Source of the DNA: Bacteroidales bacterium | GTDB lineage: Bacteria > Bacteroidota > Bacteroidia > Bacteroidales > GCA-2748055 | Length of the DNA: 56,274 bases | Assembly: GCA_023138875.1 (NCBI GenBank) | Contig: JAGLOO010000016.1 | Location: 1 to 56,274, forward strand | Reading direction: 5' to 3' | Position numbers and translations under genes: made by a program | Notes under the pieces: generated by a model | What the model was told of the DNA's origin: nothing | Databases searched by the model: none | What the model saw: only the letters and a program-made list of their open reading frames with translations | In this document: one piece after another, positions 37,930 to 47,633 of the stretch | Position numbering within the stretch: the stretch's first letter is position 1 | Layout: the number at the start of each line of letters is the position of its first letter

Positions 37930-38532
37930 TCAGTATAGGATACCATGCAAAATTAAAAATATTAGTACTGGTAAATACTCTTTTAATGCAATTCTCAATT
38001 TGGTTAGGGCTACTGATATATGCTTTTCAACAGCTTTTATTGAAATATTCCGTTTTTCAGCAATTTCACGATTTTTCAACCCTTCTGCTCTGCTTAGTTT
38101 AAATACTTCTCTGCATTTTTCCGGTAAAGCGTTTATGGTCATTTCAATTTTTCCTGATAATTCATTATTAAAAATAGTACCTGATTCACCGCCCAGGGAA
38201 TGAAGAAAATACATGTCCTCAGAGTACTGATTCTTTGATGTGTGTCTTATGTGCTTCTCCTTAACTTTTTGATGTTCAATATAATTAAGACTCTTATTCC
38301 GAACCGAGCGAAACAAATAAATATTTACAAAATCAAGCATCTCAATTTCACTTCGTCGTTCCCACAAATTAGTATACACATCCTGTACGATATCTTCAGC
38401 AACATCCTCATTTCTGACAAAACTCAGGGCATATGCATGAAGACTATGATAATATCTCTTAAAAACAACTTCAAAGGCTTCTTTTTTTCCTTCTTTTAAG
38501 CTCTGAAGTGTCTTATTGTCAATCTTATACAT
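37930..38532 (-). CDS. RNA polymerase ECF-type sigma-70 factor
   Basis: A 200-residue sigma factor. Region 2 is at about 22-90: EAFEVVFKRYYHSLHAYALS, FVRNEDVAEDIVQDVYTNLW, and LFRSVRNKSLNYI. Region 4 is at about 128-185: INALPEKCREVFKLSRAEGL, KNREIAEKRNISIKAVEKHI and SVALTKLR. A hydrophobic tail (LPVLIFLILHGILY) ends the protein. It heads the FecR-SusC-SusD-GH9 operon and is presumably held inactive by FecR. It is divergent from the MGH1-type glycosidase with 56 bp between starts, so both may respond to the same signal. Confidence 0.95.
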   Translation of the reverse strand: MYKIDNKTLQSLKEGKKEAFEVVFKRYYHSLHAYALSFVRNEDVAEDIVQDVYTNLWERRSEIEMLDFVNIYLFRSVRNKSLNYIEHQKVKEKHIRHTSKNQYSEDMYFLHSLGGESGTIFNNELSGKIEMTINALPEKCREVFKLSRAEGLKNREIAEKRNISIKAVEKHISVALTKLRIALKEYLPVLIFLILHGILY

Positions 38533-38588
38533 TCAAATACCTATAAAAATGTAAACAAAAGTATGTATTTTTTTTAACTTTATATGAT

Positions 38589-40181
38589 ATGTATTTTTCA
38601 ATTCAATCTTATATAGAAATAATGATCTTAAAACCTATTATTGCGCTATTCTTTGGACTATCGGTTGGCCCTCTATTTGGGCAGCCATATTTTGATACCT
38701 ATGTGCCAAACAAGCATGTTCAGAAAAACTCTTTTTTGCATAGCAAGAGAGATACATCCTCACCTCCTCTGTTTGCAGAGGTAAAGGAAAAACTACCATC
38801 ACCATATTGGCCGAATCGTCCCGATGTCATTAAATTTTACTGGAGGACATGGGAACTTGCCTTTGGCAATATACACAAAGTTAATGACGGCAATGGTTTT
38901 ATTGCTCCTTACATTGATCCAGCCTTTAATGGTAATATTTTCACCGAAGATTGTGGTTTTATGGTGCTGTTTTGTCGTTATGGTTACAGAGCCTTCGACT
39001 TCCAGCAGACTTTAAACAATTTCTACAACAAACAACATAAAGATGGTTTCATTTGCCGCGAGATACGTGGAGATAATGGCAATGATGCGTTTCACCGCTT
39101 TGATCCGTCCAGTGCTGGAATAAACATTTTCCCCTGGGCTGAGATGAGGTATTTCAATAACATAAATGATATTGAGAGATTGAAGAGAGTCTTTCCGGTA
39201 CTATTAGCCAACTATCAGTGGTATAATGTTAACAGGAGTTGGCCTGATGGAAGCTATTATTCCAGTGGTTGGGGGTGTGGAATGGATAATCAGCCCAGGT
39301 TGCCGAAAGGATTCAATCCTGCTTTCAGTCATGGTCATATGTCGTGGATCGATGCAACTCTGCAGCAGATTTTCGCTGGTAAGATCTTAATCCGGATGGC
39401 GAAAGTTCTGGGCAGGTTGGAGGATGTAATTGATATTCAAAAAGAGGTTGCAACTTTATCGGATTACGTAAATAGAAAAATGTGGAATCCCACACATAGA
39501 ATCTATGTCGACCGGTATAAAGATGGAAGTTTGTCCGATTTAAAAACCATAGGAACCTACTGGGCCCTCCTTGCAGAGGTGGTTCCTCCACATGAATTGC
39601 CCGGTTTTTTGGCTCATCTTTCAGATACAACTGAATTTAGCAGACCCCACCGTATTCCTACACTATCTGCCGATCATCCGGATTTCGATCCTAAAGGGGG
39701 ATATTGGAGAGGTGCTGTTTGGGCGATGACCAACTACATGGTTCTTCAGGGTTTGACTCAAGTGGGTGCTGATTCTCTCGCTCATGAGATAGCTAAAAAT
39801 CATGTTGATAACGCTGTTAAAGTCTTTAAAAACTCAGGAATTATATGGGAGAACTACTCCTCTGAATATTTATATGGTAGTGGCAGAGAAAATTTTGTGG
39901 GAGAGGGCGGCTTAACTGGTACGGCAATTCTGTTTGAGAACATTTTGGGAATACGGCCTGATGTATTTAATAAAGTCTTGGTCTGGGATATTCGACTGCT
40001 TGGGGAACATGGAGTAAATAATTATCCTTTCGGTAAGGATGGTATCGTTAATCTTCTCTGTAACAAAAGAATGAATAAAACTGATGAACCCTTCATTAAG
40101 GTAAACTCCAGTGTTCCATTTCAATTGAAGTTAATCTGGAGCGGTGGCCATAAAACACTTGAAGTAAAAGCTGATAAATAA
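38589..40181 (+). CDS. MGH1-type (GH63/GH37-like) glycoside hydrolase
   Basis: A secreted (alpha/alpha)6-barrel glycosidase. The likely start is the internal ATG at 38622, which gives a clean signal peptide (MILKPIIALFFGLSVG ending at LFGQ). The catalytic region begins at PYWPNRPDVIKFYWRTWELA and carries the family motifs FTEDCGFMVLFCRYG, DGFICREIRGDNGN, SHGHMSWIDATLQQ, YWALLAEVVPPHEL and GYWRGAVWAMTNYMVLQGL. It resembles the mannosylglycerate-hydrolase/trehalase-like group; substrate unknown. It is divergent from the ECF sigma operon and followed by a clear terminator, so it is probably a single-gene unit of the GH9 locus. Confidence 0.78.
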   Translation: MYFSIQSYIEIMILKPIIALFFGLSVGPLFGQPYFDTYVPNKHVQKNSFLHSKRDTSSPPLFAEVKEKLPSPYWPNRPDVIKFYWRTWELAFGNIHKVNDGNGFIAPYIDPAFNGNIFTEDCGFMVLFCRYGYRAFDFQQTLNNFYNKQHKDGFICREIRGDNGNDAFHRFDPSSAGINIFPWAEMRYFNNINDIERLKRVFPVLLANYQWYNVNRSWPDGSYYSSGWGCGMDNQPRLPKGFNPAFSHGHMSWIDATLQQIFAGKILIRMAKVLGRLEDVIDIQKEVATLSDYVNRKMWNPTHRIYVDRYKDGSLSDLKTIGTYWALLAEVVPPHELPGFLAHLSDTTEFSRPHRIPTLSADHPDFDPKGGYWRGAVWAMTNYMVLQGLTQVGADSLAHEIAKNHVDNAVKVFKNSGIIWENYSSEYLYGSGRENFVGEGGLTGTAILFENILGIRPDVFNKVLVWDIRLLGEHGVNNYPFGKDGIVNLLCNKRMNKTDEPFIKVNSSVPFQLKLIWSGGHKTLEVKADK

Positions 40182-40207
40182 AAGGGAAGCTCAAGGCCTC
40201 CCTTTTT
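40180..40207 (+). terminator. Rho-independent terminator between convergent genes
   Basis: AAAAGGGA (40180-40187) pairs with TCCCTTTT (40199-40206) around a short GC-containing loop and is followed by T residues. It begins at the stop codon of the MGH1-type gene. The matching A-run on the left means it can also act on the convergent T9SS gene that ends at 40261. Confidence 0.7.
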
Positions 40208-40260
40208 CTACTCTCGTATTAATTAGTGCTTGTAAGCTCAGATCTGTCAGGGTACTTATA

Positions 40261-42375
40261 CTACCTGGATTTAACAACTTTAATTCCTGAAGGAACTCCC
40301 TCAAGCTTGACAACGTATATACCGTCGATCACATCACTCATGTCAAGCTGTCCATGTACATTCCGGACAGACTTAACCAGTGTTCCGGTGATGCTGTAGA
40401 CCTTCACATCAGCAGACTCAACACCTCTGATATTCAGCATATCATTATGAATATATACCCTTTGATTACTGAATAAGCGTTTTTCAATGCCGACAGGCCC
40501 AATTGTCTTATCTGAAAGGGCTATGTATCCGCTGTAATAATTGGAAGCATAACCGTTGTTACGGTCAGCAGACCAGAAATACTCAACCTTGTTGTCATTG
40601 TCAGTTCCGCCAAACAATGCATTGGACTTTATGTCAAATGCAATGGTGTCTCCCACCTCAACGGTCAGGTAATCTCCATCCAGATTGTATGGATCAGCAG
40701 GATAGCCCAGAGCCCCGTCGAAGGACATTACCAGTATGGCCCTGATCACACCGTCAGTCTCATCCCAGAAGTGCGTAGCAGAAGCCAGGGCAGTCAACCC
40801 ATGTTCATTACTACCCCAATTCGCATCCCAGTAATCCCATCCACCATTGTATTTCTTTCCTTTACCAGCATCATATGAACCTACCTGTCCATCGCTGAAT
40901 AAAGCCTTTCCACCACCAAGCTCAACGACCCTGGCATAAGACATGTTCTGATAAGCGACAACATTCGAAGTAGCACTGTCAGAGGCAGCTGTGAAACTCA
41001 ATTCGTGGCGTGCATGTGCAGTAGGCTGAGCCATCACTTCGAAGCTCAGACTGCCAGCGTCTGCCTGGCTGTTTACATCCCAGTATTTCAGCATGACGTA
41101 CAGATTGGAACCATCGTGCACACCTTTCCAGGCTGCTCCGAAAGTTGGTGTTCCGCTCCCTAGGTCAAATTTGTCACCTGCTACCCCATTGGAAGTAAGG
41201 TTGGCTACTGCCATGGAGTCACCCAGCAACGACCAGGTATTGTCAAAGGATGTTGCATTATCGATTGATTCCGGAGAAATCCCATCCGCTGCCTTTTTAA
41301 CGGTAACTTCAGGATTATCGTACGGGTTCTCAGCATATCCCGTAACGCCATCATAATCAGGCTCACTGAGCCACTGGACCCACGGCCCACCAGTTACTGT
41401 ATAATCTCCTGGTTCTACAGGGGCAGCTTTAAGAATAAGGTGTCCGCTATAGTAATTGGAGGCATAACCATTATTCTGGTCTGCAGACCAGAAATACTCA
41501 ACCTTGTTGTCATTGCCGGTTCCGCCAAACAATGCATTGGACTTTATGTCAAACGCAATGGTGTCTCCCACCTCAACGGCCAGGTAATCTCCATCCAGGT
41601 CGGTAAGATCAGCGGGATAGCCCAGAGCCCCGTCAAAGGACATTACCAGTATGGCCCTGATCACACCGTCAGCCTCATCCCAGAAGTGCGTAGCAGAAGC
41701 CAGGGCAGCCAGTCCGTGATCATTGTTACCCCAATTCGCATCCCAGTAACCCCATCCACCATTGTATTTTTTTCCTTTACCAGCATCATATGAACCTACC
41801 TGTCCATCGCTGAAAAAAGCCTTTCCACCACCAAGCTCAACGACCCTGGCATAAGACATGTTCTGATAAGCGACAACATTAGCAGCAGCACTGTCAGAGG
41901 CTGCTGTGAAACTTAATTCGTGGCGTGCATGAGCAGTAGGCTGAGCCATCACTTCGAAGCTCAGGCTGCCAGCGTCTGCCTGGCTGTTTACATCCCAGTA
42001 TTTCAGCATGACGTACAGATTGGAACCATCGTGCACACCTTTCCAGGCTGCTCCGAAAGTTGGTGTTCCGCTCCCCAGGTCAAATTTGTCACCTGCTACC
42101 CCATTGGAAGTAAGGTTGGCTACTGCCATAGAGTCACCCAGCAACGACCAGGCCACGTCAAAGGATGAAGCATTGTCAATTGAACCCGGGGAAACCTCAT
42201 CCGGCGCCTGTTCTATGATCACTTCAGGATTATCGTACGGGTTCTCGGCATATCCCGTAACACCATCGTAAGCAGGTTCACTGAGCCACTGGACCCAAGG
42301 ACCACCTGTTACCGTTTGCGCATAAGCACTAAAAGTGAATAGTGCAAGCGTTAATAAAATGGAAATCTTTTTCAT
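40261..42375 (-). CDS. Secreted T9SS protein with two near-identical carbohydrate-binding-like repeats
   Basis: A 704-residue secreted protein. The signal peptide MKKISILLTLALFTFSAYAQ is followed by two copies (about 21-325 and 326-630) of a beta-rich module starting TVTGGPWVQWLSEP. Each contains VAGDKFDLGSGTPTFGAAWK, GVHDGSNLYVMLKYWDVNSQ, LSFEVMAQPTAHARHELSF and VEYFWSAD. The module recalls CBM9/DOMON-like carbohydrate-binding domains. No catalytic motif is evident. The last 70 residues are a T9SS type A sorting tail (ADVKVYSITGTLVKSV ... DGIYVVKLEGVPSG). It is the last gene of the third SusCD operon, probably a cell-surface glycan-binding protein. The repeats are almost identical in DNA. 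Confidence 0.8.
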   Translation of the reverse strand: MKKISILLTLALFTFSAYAQTVTGGPWVQWLSEPAYDGVTGYAENPYDNPEVIIEQAPDEVSPGSIDNASSFDVAWSLLGDSMAVANLTSNGVAGDKFDLGSGTPTFGAAWKGVHDGSNLYVMLKYWDVNSQADAGSLSFEVMAQPTAHARHELSFTAASDSAAANVVAYQNMSYARVVELGGGKAFFSDGQVGSYDAGKGKKYNGGWGYWDANWGNNDHGLAALASATHFWDEADGVIRAILVMSFDGALGYPADLTDLDGDYLAVEVGDTIAFDIKSNALFGGTGNDNKVEYFWSADQNNGYASNYYSGHLILKAAPVEPGDYTVTGGPWVQWLSEPDYDGVTGYAENPYDNPEVTVKKAADGISPESIDNATSFDNTWSLLGDSMAVANLTSNGVAGDKFDLGSGTPTFGAAWKGVHDGSNLYVMLKYWDVNSQADAGSLSFEVMAQPTAHARHELSFTAASDSATSNVVAYQNMSYARVVELGGGKALFSDGQVGSYDAGKGKKYNGGWDYWDANWGSNEHGLTALASATHFWDETDGVIRAILVMSFDGALGYPADPYNLDGDYLTVEVGDTIAFDIKSNALFGGTDNDNKVEYFWSADRNNGYASNYYSGYIALSDKTIGPVGIEKRLFSNQRVYIHNDMLNIRGVESADVKVYSITGTLVKSVRNVHGQLDMSDVIDGIYVVKLEGVPSGIKVVKSR
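40486..42315 (-). repeat. Tandem direct repeat, 2 x 915 bp, inside the T9SS gene
   Basis: Unit one (42315-41401) and unit two (41400-40486) each begin at the codon for the first residue of TVTGGPWVQW and are exactly 915 bp, or 305 codons, apart. Long stretches are identical, including at synonymous positions; short differences are scattered (for example GYWDANWGNNDHG versus DYWDANWGSNEHG). The end of unit two diverges into the linker before the sorting tail. This indicates a recent duplication or ongoing gene conversion. Confidence 0.9.
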
Positions 42376-42437
42376 AAGTTAAGATTTAGTTTAAATTAAA
42401 AATTGATTTGTAATAAATAATTAACTGTGAAACCCAT

Positions 42438-42821
42438 TCAGGGCTCCACAACAGTTATATTTTCTGTACAAACATCAACCGGAAACTCTTCCCCCCAATT
42501 GCCCGAACTTGATGCCACCAGTGTAAGGGGATATTTACCTGGATTAGCATATTTTATTGATACTGAATCCAGACTTTTATCAACAGGAGTTCCTGAAGTA
42601 GCTGTATCGGGATTCCAGGTGGTTTTTGGAGTCAATCCCTGGTAAAGAGTTAAAAAATCTCCTGTGCAATTGTTCAGGAGGATATTGAAAGCCTCTCCTG
42701 CAATGGCCGTACTACCGTCCAGGTCAGTACTAAACTGAGCATTTGGTTCTATTGCAGGCTCCTTAGTACAGGAAAGCAGGGAAAAAACAGTTATCAGCAA
42801 TAGGATTGAGTTCTTTTTCAT
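42438..42821 (-). CDS. Small PKD/Ig-like lipoprotein
   Basis: A 127-residue lipoprotein with lipobox FSLLSC (C18). The mature part is one beta-sandwich resembling a PKD domain: PNAQFSTDLDGSTAIAGEAF, then GLTPKTTWNPDTATSGTP, and YANPGKYPLTLVASSSGNWG. It lies between the SusD and T9SS genes of the third operon, with short gaps on both sides. It is likely a surface accessory of the SusCD complex, perhaps a glycan binder. No enzymatic motif is seen. Confidence 0.7.
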   Translation of the reverse strand: MKKNSILLLITVFSLLSCTKEPAIEPNAQFSTDLDGSTAIAGEAFNILLNNCTGDFLTLYQGLTPKTTWNPDTATSGTPVDKSLDSVSIKYANPGKYPLTLVASSSGNWGEEFPVDVCTENITVVEP

Positions 42822-42846
42822 TGTTCTTGAATAATTTATACAAGGA

Positions 42847-44469
42847 TTACCAACCAGGGTTTTGCTTTAGTTCTCCCTGGCATCTGGAAATTTCTATCTG
42901 AGGTATTGGAAGAAATTCGGTTTTACCTTCAACAAAATACTCTATATGATCTACAGGCTTCGGCCATTCGCCGCCAATCCTTCCCCACCGGACCAGGTCA
43001 AAGTACCTTTGCCCTTCCAATCCGAATTCCCATGTCCGTTCATTTACAATTGCGGTTGGCGTTACTTCGGTTAGTGGATTTAAGCCAGCTCTTGCCCTTA
43101 CCTGGTTCAACAGGTCCAGTGCAAGAACAGTGCTGCCGTCTACATGAAATTCAGCTTCAGCATGCATCAATAGTACATCGGCATATCTGAATAATCTCCA
43201 GTTATGCGGAGCGTTAAACGGAGCGGGCCCGCCTTCGTGCAACGGGTAAAGATATTTGCGTATACCATAGCCGGTCCTTACCACCGTATGCACAAGAGGA
43301 TTAAATGGTTTATAATAACTGCTTTCTGGATCAAACGAGATAGTATCTCCTTCTGAATAGACTGTTGCATATCTGCGGGGATCAAATTGAATCCCTGCTA
43401 CATGGTCCGGAGTTTCCTCAAAGCATTCGGCAAAATCTGCCTCAGGTGAAACATTCCTCCAACCATTTACCGCATTGTAAGTTGAATATAATGAACCATC
43501 ACACATCCAGCCAGGGAGATAATAAGTGAAGACAAAATCAGTATTGGCAAACGGAATTTCAAAAACTGATTCCTTATTGTATTCCGCCTTATATACTGTT
43601 CCCTTATGTGACAAATCAACAGAGGAGAAATTGCATAAATAGGCATTTACATAATCAGCAGAATCGCTACCCTGAGGTTGAGAGAGTTCATAAACTCCCA
43701 GATCCCTGATTTCTTGCAGATATTGTTTTGCGAGTTCCCATTTCTCATGATACATATAGGCCTTTGCCAGCAAGAATAGGGCAGCTCCTTTGGTTGCCCG
43801 GCCAACATTCTCACTATCATACGTTTCCGGAAGTATTTCAATTGCTCCGGGGATAAATTGTCCGCTCTCATTTTCATAGCCCAACAAATCTCTCTCTATC
43901 TGCTCTAAAAATTCAGGCCATGTGGAATTCCCTGCAACTTCATTTATATCAACAAGTACTTCAGTAATTAAAGGGGGTTCATAAAAGCTAATATGAAGAA
44001 TGAAATTGTACAAAGCGCGTAAGAACCTGGCTTCACCCAAAAGCCTTTCTCGCAATACCTCATCAAATGAGGGATCTTCGATCTTAGGTATTTTTTCTAA
44101 TGCCAGGTTAGATTTTGCAACTCCGCGAAAGAGATATCCATAAATAAATTGTACATAATTGTAATCATCAGCACCAAAAATGAACTCATTATAAACTGAC
44201 CCTTCCATCACTGCCAGATCACCAAAGACAATAGATATAAAGGGATATTTTAATCCATACAGGCCATTCCCTTTAATAGCATCATAACTGGCCACTATCG
44301 CTTGCATTGCATGATCCTTTGTGGTATAATAACTATCAACGGTAAATGCATTCTTGTTTTCAATGTCCAAATAATCCTCTGAACATCCGGATACAAGAAG
44401 TGTCATTATGAATCCGAACGTATATTGTAAATTCCTCTTCATTACCTTGATCTTTGGTTGCTTATGCAT
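42847..44469 (-). CDS. SusD/RagB-family lipoprotein (third locus)
   Basis: A 540-residue frame; the internal ATG at 44442 gives a better lipoprotein signal (MKRNLQYTFGFIMTLLVSGC, Cys at residue 29 of the longer frame). Family segments are YYTTKDHAMQAIVASYDAIK, GEARFLRALYNFILHISFYE, RATKGAALFLLAKAYMYHEK, FRYADVLLMHAEAEFHVDG, LDLLNQVRARAGLNP and NERTWEFGLEGQRYFDLVRW, ending KQNPGW. It follows its SusC partner by 2 bp. Confidence 0.95.
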   Translation of the reverse strand: MHKQPKIKVMKRNLQYTFGFIMTLLVSGCSEDYLDIENKNAFTVDSYYTTKDHAMQAIVASYDAIKGNGLYGLKYPFISIVFGDLAVMEGSVYNEFIFGADDYNYVQFIYGYLFRGVAKSNLALEKIPKIEDPSFDEVLRERLLGEARFLRALYNFILHISFYEPPLITEVLVDINEVAGNSTWPEFLEQIERDLLGYENESGQFIPGAIEILPETYDSENVGRATKGAALFLLAKAYMYHEKWELAKQYLQEIRDLGVYELSQPQGSDSADYVNAYLCNFSSVDLSHKGTVYKAEYNKESVFEIPFANTDFVFTYYLPGWMCDGSLYSTYNAVNGWRNVSPEADFAECFEETPDHVAGIQFDPRRYATVYSEGDTISFDPESSYYKPFNPLVHTVVRTGYGIRKYLYPLHEGGPAPFNAPHNWRLFRYADVLLMHAEAEFHVDGSTVLALDLLNQVRARAGLNPLTEVTPTAIVNERTWEFGLEGQRYFDLVRWGRIGGEWPKPVDHIEYFVEGKTEFLPIPQIEISRCQGELKQNPGW

Positions 44470-44471
44470 TT

Positions 44472-47400
44472 TTATAATCCTAGTTGTATACCGAAACTAA
44501 TGGTTCGCGGTATCGGGTAATTACCTTCATCAACACCCATCTGTAAAACATCGGTACTTCCGACTTCCGGATCATATCCACTGTACTTTGAGAACACATA
44601 CAGGTTAGAAGCATTTACATATATTCGCAACTTTGATATCATTGCTTTTTCTAAAAACAGCACCGGGAAAGAATAACCGACCTGTAAAGACTGCACACGC
44701 AAAAAGGAAGCATTTTCAACAAACCAGCTTGACATACGTGTATTCCTGTTCGGATCCTTTGTACTGATTCTTGTCATGGTTGTTGAATGGTTTTCCGGTG
44801 TCCAATAGTTCTGGACTTCCCTGAGTTTATTAAAGTCTTTTGAATACTTATCAGTCGCCGTCCCGATAAAGGTGCGATGTTGATTGTACACATCTAAATT
44901 ATGCATCCCATAAAGGAACAGGCCGATATCCAGTCCTTTAAAAGCCAGATCAATATTGAACCCATATGTAAAATCAGGAAGGGGTTTCCCAATGATGGTT
45001 CTGTCAAGATCGTTTATTGTACCATCGTTATTCAGGTCTCTGAATTTTATATCGCCCGGGCTGGCAGATTGTGATGCATGCAGTTCTATTTCCTCTTCAC
45101 TCTGAAAGATGCCTTCGGCAATATAACCGTAAAAGCTTCCTATGGAGTGACCTTCTGTTGTAATCGTATAAGCATCATAAATTGGTACACCTTCAGGCAA
45201 TTCCAGCACACTGTTTTTTATTGTTGTGAAATTTCCAGACAGATCGTAGGACAGATTGCCTGTTTTGTTCCGGAAAGTAAGATTCAACTCAACCCCTCTG
45301 TTTTGTACTTTACCGAGATTAACCCATACATTGGAATTTGGATCATCAAAATTTTTTCCATAATACAATGGAATTTCTATTTGCACCAGCATATCCTCCT
45401 GATTCTTAATATAATATTCAGCCGTAAAGGCAACTTTATTCCGGAAGGCATGCAAATCGAACCCAAAATTTGTCATGATAGCATGTTCCCATTTTATCAC
45501 CGGGTTTCCGGTACTATTCAGGTCTGTTACGCCTAAATGAAGTGTCTCATCCACTCCAAAAAGATACCTTGAGGCATCCGGGCGCAATAGGGTGCTTTCA
45601 TAGGCGTAGTTTCCAATATTCATATTGCCGGTATGTCCCCATCCAAAACGCAGTTTCAGCAAACCAATCTCATCAACGGATCTCAAGAGGTCTTCGTTCA
45701 GTTTCCAGCCTACTGAAAATGAAGGAAAGTTACCATATCTCTCCCCTTCCTTGCCAAATCTGGATGACCCATCACGCCTGATACTTGCAGTTAGAAGATA
45801 CTTTCCCCTGTAGTCATAGATTAATCTCGCCAGGTAAGATTCAATTTTATGTTCATTAACAGAACCGCTCATGTTTGCACGAATTTCAGCCTGGGATAGA
45901 ACATTATGTTCTGTATCTCTGAAATTCTGACCAGTAGCCGAAAACTGATCATAGGTGTCATGTTGAGTAGTATGCCCGGCCACAACAGAAATAAAGTGAT
46001 TCCGGATCCTGGCATTATAATTAAATAGATTCTCGATCAGTATCCTGTTAAATGAACTGCTTCTTTCAGTCAGATCCGAGAATGGTTTGGAACGATTCCC
46101 AATATTTCCTAATTCATATTCGGGTACCCAGATGGATTGCCTGCCATTACTGACCTCATGCCCGATATTTAGTTTATATGTAAATCCTTTAAAGGGCCTG
46201 ACTTCAGCAAAATAATTACCAAGTATACGTGAACTCCTTACATTTCTGTTTCTAAGCGCTTGTTCCGCCACTGGATTGGTATACTCATTATGCCCATTGA
46301 TTGAGTCTGTCGGGCCTGCATACCCTCCAATATTCCCAGGTTCATATAAAGGCATCAACGGACTTGCAAGTGTAGCAACTGCCCATCTGTTTCCCTGCAC
46401 ACCTGATGATTCGTGTTCCTTCTGGTCACTGGATATTTCATTTGTATTTCCAACCAGTAATGATTCTCCTATTTTCACAATTCCATTAAAGAGCTTAAAG
46501 TCAGAATTTACCCTTAAATTAAATCGCTCATAATCTGTATTGATCATTACACCCTCCTCATTGTAATAATTACCCGAAACACTCACATTATATTTATCAT
46601 TCCCGTTTGAAACACGGAGGAAATGATTTTGTCCAAACGCTCTTCTGAGTAATTCATCCTGCCAGTCAGTATTTGTATTACCATATGCATTGCGCAATGA
46701 ATCACTTTCAATAATGAATGGCTTATTGTCCGGATTGGTGGAATCGTGGGCTGCACTGGTAAATGCTGCGTATTCATTTGCATCCATCACATCATACCAC
46801 CTCGATTCAGGAAATTGTGATACTATCAAATAGGAGGAGAAATCAACAGTCATTTTATCATTCCCTTCTCCTCTTTTTGTTTTGATCAATACTACTCCGT
46901 TTGCTCCTCTTGCACCATAAATCGCAGTGGCTGAAGCATCCTTTAATACCTGGACAGATTCGATATCTTCAGGGCTAATCCCACTCATGTCCCCTACCGG
47001 CACCCCATCTAAAATATATAAAGGCTCCGAAGACCTGTTGATTGAGCCAATTCCCCTGACTTTTACAGAAACACCAGATCCCGGGTGACCAGAGGTTCGT
47101 GTAACCAGGACTCCGGCAGCCTTTCCCTGAAGAGCCCGCTCAATTGTCGGGCTATTGGTTCTGTTTAGATCTTCTCCTGATACTACTGCAATCGAACCCG
47201 TTAAATCATCCTTTTTTTGAGTTCCATACCCAATCACAACGATCTCATCAAGCTGAGTAGCATCCAGTGCCATTGAGACATCAATGCGGCTTCTTTCACC
47301 TGCAATCTCCTCCTTGGTATCATACCCGATATAGGAATAGATGAGCACATCCTCCCGGTTATTTATCTGAATTGTATAATTACCATCTACATCTGTAATA

Positions 47401-47633
47401 GTACCCTGTGCTGTCCCTTTCAACTGAATGGTTGCACCAATAAGTGCCTCACCCGTTCCTGCATCGGTCACATTCCCAGATACGGAGCGTTGACCATATA
47501 TACTTACTGTGAGCAAAAATCCAAAGAAAACAAGTAAAAGAAATTTAAATTTCATCAATGTTCTATACATGTTGGGTTCGTTTTCGATTGTGCAACAAAC
47601 GCGCTGCGTGATTAAACAGCCAACGCATATCAA
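44472..47633 (-). CDS. SusC/RagA-family TonB-dependent receptor (third locus)
   Basis: An outer-membrane importer of up to 1053 residues. The first 21 residues (MICVGCLITQRVCCTIENEP...) are atypical, and a good signal peptide begins at MYRTLMKFKFLLLVFFGFLL (ATG 47570) or at MKFKF (47555). I therefore favour a start near 47570. A carboxypeptidase-like domain (SGNVTDAGTGEALIGATIQL), the DEIVVIGYGTQKKDDLTGS TonB-box region, the plug (YILDGVPVGDMSG, VLKDASATAIYGARGANGVV) and the barrel ending SFGIQLGL follow. There is no STN domain. It heads the third SusCD operon, which has no local dedicated regulator in the window. Confidence 0.95.
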   Translation of the reverse strand: MICVGCLITQRVCCTIENEPNMYRTLMKFKFLLLVFFGFLLTVSIYGQRSVSGNVTDAGTGEALIGATIQLKGTAQGTITDVDGNYTIQINNREDVLIYSYIGYDTKEEIAGERSRIDVSMALDATQLDEIVVIGYGTQKKDDLTGSIAVVSGEDLNRTNSPTIERALQGKAAGVLVTRTSGHPGSGVSVKVRGIGSINRSSEPLYILDGVPVGDMSGISPEDIESVQVLKDASATAIYGARGANGVVLIKTKRGEGNDKMTVDFSSYLIVSQFPESRWYDVMDANEYAAFTSAAHDSTNPDNKPFIIESDSLRNAYGNTNTDWQDELLRRAFGQNHFLRVSNGNDKYNVSVSGNYYNEEGVMINTDYERFNLRVNSDFKLFNGIVKIGESLLVGNTNEISSDQKEHESSGVQGNRWAVATLASPLMPLYEPGNIGGYAGPTDSINGHNEYTNPVAEQALRNRNVRSSRILGNYFAEVRPFKGFTYKLNIGHEVSNGRQSIWVPEYELGNIGNRSKPFSDLTERSSSFNRILIENLFNYNARIRNHFISVVAGHTTQHDTYDQFSATGQNFRDTEHNVLSQAEIRANMSGSVNEHKIESYLARLIYDYRGKYLLTASIRRDGSSRFGKEGERYGNFPSFSVGWKLNEDLLRSVDEIGLLKLRFGWGHTGNMNIGNYAYESTLLRPDASRYLFGVDETLHLGVTDLNSTGNPVIKWEHAIMTNFGFDLHAFRNKVAFTAEYYIKNQEDMLVQIEIPLYYGKNFDDPNSNVWVNLGKVQNRGVELNLTFRNKTGNLSYDLSGNFTTIKNSVLELPEGVPIYDAYTITTEGHSIGSFYGYIAEGIFQSEEEIELHASQSASPGDIKFRDLNNDGTINDLDRTIIGKPLPDFTYGFNIDLAFKGLDIGLFLYGMHNLDVYNQHRTFIGTATDKYSKDFNKLREVQNYWTPENHSTTMTRISTKDPNRNTRMSSWFVENASFLRVQSLQVGYSFPVLFLEKAMISKLRIYVNASNLYVFSKYSGYDPEVGSTDVLQMGVDEGNYPIPRTISFGIQLGL

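Noticed and set aside
41093-42271. Two near-identical 87-codon plus-strand frames (41093-41356 and 42008-42271)
   Set aside because: They lie antisense to the two 915-bp repeat units of the T9SS gene and are similar only because the repeats are.
40486-42315. CRISPR-like or VNTR array
   Set aside because: There are only two long, coding, contiguous units and no short repeats with spacers.
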